From assembly GCA_012271025.1 (NCBI GenBank), contig JAAXHF010000491.1:1-14041 (forward strand): a stretch of DNA of 14,041 bases, read 5' to 3'. This DNA is from Deltaproteobacteria bacterium (GTDB taxonomy: Bacteria > Desulfobacterota_B > Binatia > Bin18). The notes below the pieces were generated by a model that was given only the letters and a program-made list of their open reading frames with translations, did not search any database and was not told where the DNA came from. Below are positions 1 to 5,972 of the stretch, one piece after another. Every line of letters begins with the position of its first letter. The stretch's first letter is position 1. A program made the position numbers and the translations under genes.

Positions 1-6
1 CGGCGG

Positions 7-939
7 ATGAAGGCTATGTTGTGGCAGCTCGGCCAGGATGGGCTCAGATATGGGCTGTATTTCCCGCTGGCGGGGCTGTTTTCCCTGCCGACGTCCTACC
101 GTCTGGCCCAGGCCTGGGGACGGCTGGAAGCCCGGCAGGCGCCGCCCGGGCTGCTGGAGTTGATCCGGTCCAACGCGGCCGAGGCGCTCCGGCCCCAGGA
201 ACTGCCTGCGGTCGATATGGGCGAGAAATTTTTTGAGGTGATGAGCTGCGACCGGGTTGATGCGTATGCCTCTGCGCTGCATTCGTGGCGCCGATTGGAG
301 CGCTGGGTGCGGGTGAGCGGCGAAGAGCGGCTGCTTTCCGCAGTCGCCGAGGGGCGGGGAATACTCTTGCTGACCTTCCATTTTGGTGGCGGCTCCCTCA
401 TCTTTCCGTATCTGCGGAGTCGAGGTCTGGCAGCTCATCCCCTGTCTATTCCATTCTCGCAGGTACGGGAGGTGGCGGGCTGGGTGCCGTATACGTTTAC
501 TCGACTGCGGTTTCGACATATCACGCGGCTGATGGAACGCGAGGTGATTTTTGCCAGTGCGACCAGCCCCCGGAAAATCCACCGAGCGCTCAGCGCGGGC
601 GGCATGGTGGTCGCGCTGCTCGACGTACTGCCCGAGTTTGTCGGCGTCACCGCCTGGCGAGAGCAGACTGTGCCCTTTTTGGGCCGACCGGCCCGGTTTC
701 CGACCAACCTGCTGTCGGTCGCGGCGCGGGCCGACGCGACAATCGTGCCTTTTTTTGGCTGGGTCGGGGCCGACCGCCGGCGCGAGTTTGCGTTTGAGGA
801 ACCGCGCCGGGTGACCGAGCTGGACGCAAGCCTGACCGGCTTGGTCGGCCTGCTTGAGGCGTATATTCGACGCTACCCGTATGAATGGCATCACTGGCCG
901 GTGTTGCAGAACTTTTATCGCCACGCTGGCGAACGGTGA
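7..939 (+). CDS. LpxL/HtrB-like lysophospholipid acyltransferase
   Basis: Predicted membrane-associated acyltransferase of the lipid A biosynthesis acyltransferase type (LpxL/HtrB family), which moves an acyl chain onto a lipid or glycolipid at the inner face of the inner membrane. Seen: 310 residues, the usual family length; a hydrophobic N-terminus; an active-site-like block TFHFGGGSL with His125; and the second conserved block GGMVVALLDVLPEF (Asp206) followed by VPFLGRPARFPTN, typical of the family. Odd: the classical motif is H-x4-D/E, but the residue five after His125 is Ser130, so the acidic partner is missing or shifted. The frame is open to the left edge, so the start could lie upstream; ATG at 7 gives a sensible N-terminus, with a second ATG at 16. 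It lies upstream of the export permease. Family call fairly sure, substrate unknown. Confidence 0.8.
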   Translation: MKAMLWQLGQDGLRYGLYFPLAGLFSLPTSYRLAQAWGRLEARQAPPGLLELIRSNAAEALRPQELPAVDMGEKFFEVMSCDRVDAYASALHSWRRLERWVRVSGEERLLSAVAEGRGILLLTFHFGGGSLIFPYLRSRGLAAHPLSIPFSQVREVAGWVPYTFTRLRFRHITRLMEREVIFASATSPRKIHRALSAGGMVVALLDVLPEFVGVTAWREQTVPFLGRPARFPTNLLSVAARADATIVPFFGWVGADRRREFAFEEPRRVTELDASLTGLVGLLEAYIRRYPYEWHHWPVLQNFYRHAGER

Positions 940-959
940 ACGATGATGGCCATCTCATC

Positions 960-1080
960 CGCTGCTTATGGCCAGGGGCTGGAAAAATCCCCCTCAGTCC
1001 CCCCCTTCGACGTAGGGGCGGGTTTGAAACCCGCCCCTACTCGGGGCAGGCTTTGTCAAAGGGGGAGGCACCTTCCCAGG
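960..1080. repeat. C/G-rich hairpin repeat interrupted by palindrome C
   Basis: The gap between the acyltransferase and the permease (940-1127) has no convincing gene. It holds a run ending AAAATCCCCCTCAGTCCCCC and, further right, TTTGTCAAAGGGGGAGG. These look like the two arms of the same poly-C/poly-G hairpin core seen in family A. The arms are separated by about 45 bases containing the palindrome at 1012-1040, so this looks like a hairpin repeat that received a second element. Function unknown. Confidence 0.55.
1012..1040. repeat. 29-bp palindromic repeat (family C)
   Basis: GTAGGGGCGGGTTT, then one G, then AAACCCGCCCCTAC: a perfect 14-bp inverted repeat with a single central base. It would form a very stable hairpin or cruciform. 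Only one copy is in the window. From memory, similar palindromes occur in many copies in some bacterial genomes. It could act as a transcription barrier between the acyltransferase and the permease, but it has no T-run, so it is not a standard terminator. Confidence 0.7.
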
Positions 1081-1127
1081 AATCTGCGCTCGTCAGACCT
1101 GTCGCGTCCGCCTCAAGGTGAACGCCG

Positions 1128-1961
1128 GTGAGTGGCGCATGTCGTTTGCCCTGGCGGGGCTTGGCCAGCCCGTTCAGGCTGCTCTCCACGGTTGTGGAGC
1201 ACCGCGCGCTGTTGCGCCAGATGGTATTCCGCGACGTGACGGCGCGTTTTGTCGGGACCAGCCTGGGAGGGGTGTGGAATCTTATCCAGCCGTTCATCCT
1301 GCTGTGTCTGTACACCTTTGTGTTCGGGGTGATCTACCGCGTGCGCTTCGAGATCGAGGGGGTCGGTTTCGTGCCGTTTGTGTTTTGCGGGCTGTGGCCG
1401 TGGCTGGCCTTTCAGGACGCCTGTCTGCGCTCGGCGACGGTCATTGTCGAGAACGCCCAGCTGATGAAGCGCGTCCAGTTTCCGTCCGAGCTGCTGGTCG
1501 TCTCCGCAGTGGTGTCGAGCTTTGTGAGCCACGCGGTCGGTTTCGGGCTGATGTTGATCGGGGTGGCTGTGTGGCAGGGCGGGGTTTCGCCTGTGGCGCT
1601 CGGTCTGCTGGTGGTCCCGTTCTCGCTCCAGCTGCTGCTGGCCGTGGCCCTGGGCCTGCTGCTGTCCCCGGCTAATGTATTCCTGCGCGACGTGTCGCCG
1701 CTGGTCACGGCCCTGTTTACGGTGTGGTTTTTCCTGTCTCCGGTCCTGTATTCGATCCAGATGGTGCCGTCCGCTCTGCAACCCGTCCTGGCCTGGAATC
1801 CTCTGGCCCCCATCCTGGACCTGTACCGGGGGCTGATTCTGACGCCTGAGCAGGTCGTCTGGGGCGGGGTGCTTTACCCTCTGCTGCTGTGTCTGGTATT
1901 GCTTGGCGTAGCCCAACGGGTGTTTGCCGGCTGCAAGGGCTACTTCGCCGATTATCTCTAG
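1128..1961 (+). CDS. wzm: ABC-2 type polysaccharide export permease (Wzm-like)
   Basis: Inner-membrane subunit of an ABC transporter that exports lipid-linked polysaccharide (O-antigen, capsule or teichoic-acid type) to the periplasm. Seen: 277 residues, normal for Wzm/TagG/KpsM proteins; an N-terminal amphipathic stretch with RQMVFRDVTARFVGTSLGGVWNLIQP, the conserved entry to the first membrane helix in this family; about six hydrophobic segments; and a C-terminal LAWNPLAPILDLYRGLIL block followed by the last helix, also typical. The start is GTG at 1128, supported by an AAGGTGA ribosome-binding site at 1115-1121, six bases upstream. The ATPase partner (Wzt) is not next to it and not elsewhere in the window. 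The stop codon lies inside a 12-bp direct repeat that bounds repeat A1. Family sure, exact polymer unknown. Confidence 0.9.
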   Translation: MSGACRLPWRGLASPFRLLSTVVEHRALLRQMVFRDVTARFVGTSLGGVWNLIQPFILLCLYTFVFGVIYRVRFEIEGVGFVPFVFCGLWPWLAFQDACLRSATVIVENAQLMKRVQFPSELLVVSAVVSSFVSHAVGFGLMLIGVAVWQGGVSPVALGLLVVPFSLQLLLAVALGLLLSPANVFLRDVSPLVTALFTVWFFLSPVLYSIQMVPSALQPVLAWNPLAPILDLYRGLILTPEQVVWGGVLYPLLLCLVLLGVAQRVFAGCKGYFADYL

Positions 1962-2161
1962 GAGTGATGGTGGCTCACTTTGCAATTCTCTTTTCGGGAA
2001 GGACTCTCCTGGCGCAGAAATCCCCCTGCGCTTCGCGCTTCCCCCTTTGGAAAAGGGGGATTAAGGGGGATTTGTCCGACATGGCGACCGCCCTCGGAGC
2101 GGGCCGCTGGGGAGGAGACGGACAATCATTTGCAAACTGAGACACTACCCTAGGAGTGATG
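1958..2161. mobile_element. MITE-like element A1 with 12-bp flanking direct repeats
   Basis: The 12-mer CTAGGAGTGATG occurs at 1958-1969 and again at 2150-2161, bracketing about 180 bases. The bracketed segment has related ends: GTGGCTCACTTTGCAA inward from the left, and on the other strand GGTAGTGTCTCAGTTTGCAA inward from the right. They share CTCA-S-TTTGCAA. The core at 1976-2083 matches the inverted copy at 8289-8396 (about 90% identical by eye) and contains the nested hairpin AAATCCCCCT...AGGGGGATTT (2018-2073). No transposase is encoded, so this looks like a non-autonomous element. The left flanking repeat includes the TAG stop of the permease. It fills the gap before the next gene; nothing else is seen there. 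Confidence 0.6.
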
Positions 2162-2218
2162 TCCTGCCAGATGCGGCTGAAGAGATAGTGTAAGAACTGT
2201 ATGGGATGATTTGCCGCA

Positions 2219-3190
2219 ATGACAGCGCTGCCTCGGGTTTCGATTCTCCTGGTCACAAAAAATGGCGTCCACTATCTGGCCGAGGTGCTGGACGGCATTG
2301 GCCGCCAACGGGGACGCTTTCGCCTGGAGGAGATTATCGCGGTGGATTCCGGCTCGCGGGACGGCTCGGTGGAAATCCTGCGTAAGGCCGGGGCGCGGGT
2401 GATGACGATTCCTGCTGCCGCGTTCGGCCACGGCAAAACCCGCAACCTGGCCGCCTCGCACGCCTGCGGCGACTATCTCGTCTTTCTGACCCAGGACGCC
2501 ACCCCGGCCACGGCTGACTGGCTGGAAAACCTGCTGGCGCCGCTGGTGGCCGACCCGCTGGTGGTCGGCGCCTACAGTCGCCACACACCGCGCCCGAGCT
2601 GTCATCCCATGGAGTGGCGCCGGATCGTCCAGGAGGAGCTGACCGGGATGCCGGACTCGCGCGTCAACAGCCGGGTCGGTAATGCGGACTACGAGCGGAA
2701 CCCGGCCTTTTTCTATTTTTTTGCCAATACCAGCTCGGTCATTCGTCACTCCACGTGGCGCGACGTTCCCTGGCCCGAGGTCGAGTTTGGTGAGGACCAA
2801 TTGTGGGCCAAACGTATCCTCGAAGCCGGCTATAAGACCGCGTATTGTGCCGATTCAGTCGTGTATCACTCACACAGTTACGGACCGTGGGCCAATTTCC
2901 GGCGCCATTTTGACCATGTCGCCGCCCTGCACCAGGAGGCGGGCCAGCCGCCGCCGAGCCGCCTGGCCGCGTGTGTGCCGGCGGCTGCGCGGACTGCCCG
3001 CACCGACCTGGCCTTCTGGGCGCGGGAGCGGGGGCAGACCAGGACGCAGGTCGTGTGTCGCTGGGCGCTGCCGGCCCTGGGCTGGCACCTGGCCGCCCGC
3101 CTGGGGATATGGTGTGGTGAGCGGGCCGACACATTCCCGGCCTGGCTCCAGACGTGGTTCTCGTACCAGGCGCATCTCAAGAGCCAGTAA
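2219..3190 (+). CDS. Family 2 glycosyltransferase, rhamnosyltransferase-like
   Basis: Inverting GT-A fold glycosyltransferase that would add a sugar, possibly rhamnose, to the growing glycan on the cytoplasmic side. Seen: 323 residues; nucleotide-sugar binding start VSILLVTKNG; DSGSRDGS at Asp43; FGHGKTRNLAASHA; then FLTQDA, where Gln92-Asp93-Ala replaces the usual DxD, as in rhamnosyltransferase-type GT2 enzymes; and a catalytic-base-like EFGEDQLWAKRI (Glu192-Asp193). The basic, tryptophan-rich C-terminal 80 residues may touch the membrane. The ATG at 2219 is chosen because the conserved strand begins six residues later; no good ribosome-binding site is visible. It follows element A1 and precedes element B1, so it may no longer be tightly co-transcribed with either neighbour. 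GT2 family sure; the donor sugar is inferred. Confidence 0.88.
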   Translation: MTALPRVSILLVTKNGVHYLAEVLDGIGRQRGRFRLEEIIAVDSGSRDGSVEILRKAGARVMTIPAAAFGHGKTRNLAASHACGDYLVFLTQDATPATADWLENLLAPLVADPLVVGAYSRHTPRPSCHPMEWRRIVQEELTGMPDSRVNSRVGNADYERNPAFFYFFANTSSVIRHSTWRDVPWPEVEFGEDQLWAKRILEAGYKTAYCADSVVYHSHSYGPWANFRRHFDHVAALHQEAGQPPPSRLAACVPAAARTARTDLAFWARERGQTRTQVVCRWALPALGWHLAARLGIWCGERADTFPAWLQTWFSYQAHLKSQ

Positions 3191-3198
3191 GGGGGGGG

Positions 3199-3252
3199 AG
3201 TGGTTAGTGGTCAGTGGCCAGTTGCCAGTTTGTCGTTTCTGAACTAACCACT
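3199..3252. repeat. Degenerate GGTNAGT repeats with inverted arms
   Basis: Just after the stop of the preceding glycosyltransferase, a G8 run (3191-3198) leads into AGTGGTTAGTGGTCAGTGGC, a degenerate short tandem pattern. Its first ten bases (AGTGGTTAGT, 3199-3208) pair with ACTAACCACT at 3243-3252, giving a 10-bp stem with a 34-base loop. It could form a transcript hairpin at the end of the gene, but without a following T-run. Confidence 0.45.
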
Positions 3253-3420
3253 AGAAACTAGAGCAAATTATGATCCTGTGTAGCCTCCTGTCATTCCTGC
3301 GCAAGCAGGAATCCAGCCTCCGAGCCCCCGCCGCTGGATGCCGGATCACGTCCGGCATGACGAGAGCGGAACGGCTCGGCTACAGCCTAACGTAAACCGC
3401 TCTAACCACTGGAAACTAAC
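3244..3420. repeat. 14-bp tandem repeat split by element B1
   Basis: CTAACCACTAGAAA at 3244-3257 is followed, across element B1, by ACCACTGGAAACTAAC at 3405-3420. If B1 and one TA are removed, the sequence reads as two tandem copies of CTAACCACTRGAAA plus CTAAC, ending two bases before the next gene's ATG. This is the pre-insertion target. Confidence 0.6.
3257..3406. mobile_element. MITE copy B1 (GAGC...GCTC ends, TA-flanked)
   Basis: About 150 bases, roughly 92% identical by eye to 8748-8898. The ends TAGAGC and GCTCTA suggest TA target duplication, as made by Tc1/mariner/IS630-type transposases. Inside are two hairpins: TTCCTGC-GCAA-GCAGGAA (3294-3311) and ATGCCGGA-TCACG-TCCGGCAT (3338-3358). 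They are linked by pairing of ATCCAG (3311-3316) with CTGGAT (3334-3339) and closed by GTCAT/ATGAC (3290-3294, 3357-3361), so a four-way structure is possible. No coding capacity. It lies between two glycosyltransferase genes. Confidence 0.75.
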
Positions 3421-3422
3421 TT

Positions 3423-5972
3423 ATGAACATTGTCCAAGTCGTACACGGGCTTCCGCCGCAGGAGCGGGCCGGCGTTGAGATCCTGACCCTGGAATTGTCG
3501 CGCGCGCTGCAGGCGCACGGGCATAAGGTGACAATTATCGGACGGACCGCTGCGCCTGAGCGCGCGGAGTTCAGTTTCCAGGAAGAGCAGGACAAGCACG
3601 GGCCGCAGATCGTCCGTATCGTCAATAACTATACCCGGACGACAGCCTTTCGCTTCCACTACGATAATCCCTTTTTTGATGCTGCCTTTCGCCGGCTCCT
3701 GGATCGAAGCGGGGCTGATATTGTCCATTTCCAGCAGGTCGCCCATCTGTCGGCCAGCCTCATTCCCAGCGTGTCCAGTCTCGGCTACCCCACGCTGCTG
3801 AGCCTGCACGACTTCTTCTTCGCCTGTCACCTGGTGCAGTTCATTGATCGTGACGACCGGCTGTGTCCGGGGCCACAGCAGGGCGAGCGGTGTGCCACGT
3901 GTCTCCACGACCTCGCCTCGGCCGAAGCCGCCCGTCACCGTTTTACGTTCATGAGGCAGGTCTTACGGGTCCCACAGCGGGTGATCGCGCCGTCGGCCTT
4001 TCTGGCCCGGCGGATGACGGACGAGTTCCCCTTTCTGCACGACCGGCTCCAAGTCATTGCCCCGGGCCTGCCCCTGCCGCCCGGAGCCGGTCGGAACAGG
4101 CCCGCTCAGTCAGAGGCAGCGGGTGCAGCGCGGTCGCCGGGCCAGCCGCTACGGATTGTGTATGTCGGCGTCCTGCTGCCCCACAAGGGCGCACACGTTC
4201 TGATCGACGCCCTCAAGGGCATGTCCGCCGACCGGGTCCACGCCTCGTTGTACGGGGCTGAGGTTGCGGCCAGGCGCGCCTATGCCGAACAACTCCGCGA
4301 GGACGCTACGGACCTGTCCGTCCACTGGGGAGGAGTGTATGACCGTGCTGAACTCCAGGCCATCCTGGCCGAGCATGATGTGCTGGTCATGCCCGTCATC
4401 TGGGAAGAGACGTTCTCTCTGGTGATCCGTGAGGCGCTCCAGGCCGGTCTGCCGGTGATTGCCGCCCGACGGGGAGCCCTGCCCGAGATCATTGAGGACG
4501 GCCGCAACGGGCTGCTGTTCGAGCCGGAGAATGCCGACGACCTGCGGCGCTGTCTGCGGCGTCTGCTGGACGAGCCGGGGCTGCTGGACCGGCTCAGGCC
4601 GGACCGCTTTGTCTGGCGTGACGCCGATGCCTACGCGCAGGATATTGAGCGGACATATCAGGAGGTGCTGGGACAGTCCGGTTCCTCCATCCCGCAGGGG
4701 ACGAAGAAGCCAAAAGCTTCGGGGACTTCCGATCCGGCGGTGCAGCCCCGTCTGCTCAGGGATACGCCTCCCGACCCGGCACCGCCTCGACTGAGCGTGT
4801 GTCTGCCGACCTATAACGGCGAGGCATATGTGGCCGAAGCCGTGCGGAGCGTGCTGGAACAGAGCTATACCGATTTTGAACTCGTGGCGGTTGACGATGG
4901 CTCAAGCGACCGGACGCTGGACATTCTCCAGACGTTCAGCGACCCCCGTCTGCGTATCTATCAGAATCCGCAGCGGCGCGGCATTCCGGGCAACTGGAAT
5001 GTGGCGGTCGGCTTGGCGCGGGGCGAGTACATCTGCGTCTTTCACCAGGATGATGTCATGCTGGCCGATAATCTGGCCCGCAAGATGGCACTGTTTGACA
5101 CTGACCCCGGCCTCAGCCTGGTGCATTCGCGGGCAGAAGCCGTTGTAGAAGCTGGCGCACCGGAGCGGGTGGCCGAGTGGAGGGAAAAAGCGGAGACGGA
5201 CTTTGTGGAAGACGGCGAGGCGTATTTCCGCAAACTGCTGCTGCATGGCGATTGCATCTGCGCGCCGAGCGTCATTGTCCGACGGGAGCAGTTGGCTGTG
5301 GCCGGCGACTTCAATGAAACGCTCGGCTACGCCTGCGACTATGAGATGTGGATGAAGCTGTGCCTTGACGGGCGGGTCGGGTTTCTCCATGACACCCTGG
5401 TGCGCTACCGCTGGCACGCTGATAATGCTTCGCACGACTACCAGTACGAACGAGGGGTGGAGGAGTGCGGGCGGGCGATGCGTGCGGCGGTCGCCTACTA
5501 CACCCGACGCCGGGGCGAAACGCCCCAGGCGCAGCTCTTGGCCGAGGCCGCACAAGCCGTGTTGGAGCAGCGGGAGTGGGCGGCCGAGCTTGATCGGGGA
5601 CGGAGTTGGCTGGAAGACCAGGCCCAGCGCTGGCAGGAGCTGGCAGAGGAGCGCGAGCGGACCGTGCAGGAGCAGCAGGCGTGGACCAGCGAGTTGGAGC
5701 AAGGCAAGGCGTGGCTGGAAGAACAGCGGATGGCCTGGCAGACGCAGGCCGCCGAACGTGAACGTGTGGTGCAGGAGCAACGGGCGCGGATCGGCGAGTT
5801 GGAGCAAGGCAAGGCGTGGCTGGAAGCGCAGCGGGCGGCCTGGCAGGAGCGGGCCGAGTATTGGCAAACCAGTCGGTGGGGACGGCTGGGCTTGGGCTTG
5901 AAACTCGTCAATCCCGCTCAGGAATTGCCGGACCAGGAATTGCCGGACAAAGAGAGCGAGCCTGATGATTGA
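3423..5972 (+). CDS. Bifunctional GT4-GT2 glycosyltransferase with C-terminal coiled coil
   Basis: Fusion of two glycosyltransferases, likely adding two successive sugars to the glycan at the cytoplasmic membrane face. Residues 1 to about 415 are a GT-B retaining GT4: MNIVQVVHGLPP N-terminus, LHDFFFAC, a four-cysteine cluster (Cys135, 148, 157, 160), VGVLLPHKG, and the E-x7-E motif Glu329-Glu337. A proline-rich linker follows. Residues about 456-690 are a GT-A GT2: LSVCLPTYNGE, VDDGSSD (Asp491-492), HQDD (543-544) as DxD equivalent, and CDYEMWMKL. Residues about 711-815 form a coiled coil of 35-residue repeats, ending in YWQTSRWGRLGLGLKL, possibly membrane-binding. The ATG is two bases after a tandem repeat, with only a weak GGAAA ribosome-binding site. 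It overlaps the next gene by 8 bases, so translation is probably coupled. Its GT4 half is paralogous to the gene at 13620. Confidence 0.9.
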   Translation: MNIVQVVHGLPPQERAGVEILTLELSRALQAHGHKVTIIGRTAAPERAEFSFQEEQDKHGPQIVRIVNNYTRTTAFRFHYDNPFFDAAFRRLLDRSGADIVHFQQVAHLSASLIPSVSSLGYPTLLSLHDFFFACHLVQFIDRDDRLCPGPQQGERCATCLHDLASAEAARHRFTFMRQVLRVPQRVIAPSAFLARRMTDEFPFLHDRLQVIAPGLPLPPGAGRNRPAQSEAAGAARSPGQPLRIVYVGVLLPHKGAHVLIDALKGMSADRVHASLYGAEVAARRAYAEQLREDATDLSVHWGGVYDRAELQAILAEHDVLVMPVIWEETFSLVIREALQAGLPVIAARRGALPEIIEDGRNGLLFEPENADDLRRCLRRLLDEPGLLDRLRPDRFVWRDADAYAQDIERTYQEVLGQSGSSIPQGTKKPKASGTSDPAVQPRLLRDTPPDPAPPRLSVCLPTYNGEAYVAEAVRSVLEQSYTDFELVAVDDGSSDRTLDILQTFSDPRLRIYQNPQRRGIPGNWNVAVGLARGEYICVFHQDDVMLADNLARKMALFDTDPGLSLVHSRAEAVVEAGAPERVAEWREKAETDFVEDGEAYFRKLLLHGDCICAPSVIVRREQLAVAGDFNETLGYACDYEMWMKLCLDGRVGFLHDTLVRYRWHADNASHDYQYERGVEECGRAMRAAVAYYTRRRGETPQAQLLAEAAQAVLEQREWAAELDRGRSWLEDQAQRWQELAEERERTVQEQQAWTSELEQGKAWLEEQRMAWQTQAAERERVVQEQRARIGELEQGKAWLEAQRAAWQERAEYWQTSRWGRLGLGLKLVNPAQELPDQELPDKESEPDD
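5586..5870 (+). repeat. 105-bp tandem coding repeat (35-residue coiled-coil units)
   Basis: Units start at 5586, 5691 and 5796, exactly 105 bases (35 codons, five heptads) apart. They begin ELDRGRSWLE, ELEQGKAWLE and ELEQGKAWLE. The second and third share a near-identical DNA stretch, GAGTTGGAGCAAGGCAAGGC onwards. A partial unit (VLEQREWAA) precedes the first, and the third decays into the C-terminal tail. Exact heptad length keeps the coil in register, so copy number could vary without breaking the structure. Confidence 0.8.

Noticed and set aside
1113..1985. 290-codon open frame on the - strand rich in Q, H and R
   Set aside because: Antisense to the Wzm-type permease, with low-complexity composition.
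2018..2073. C5/G5 repeated hairpins as CRISPR-like units
   Set aside because: Copies are scattered and inverted, with no regular spacers, and match miniature-element structure instead.
3191..3198. G8 run as a phase-variation tract
   Set aside because: It directly follows a stop codon and is not inside a gene or a recognisable promoter, so slippage would have no clear effect.
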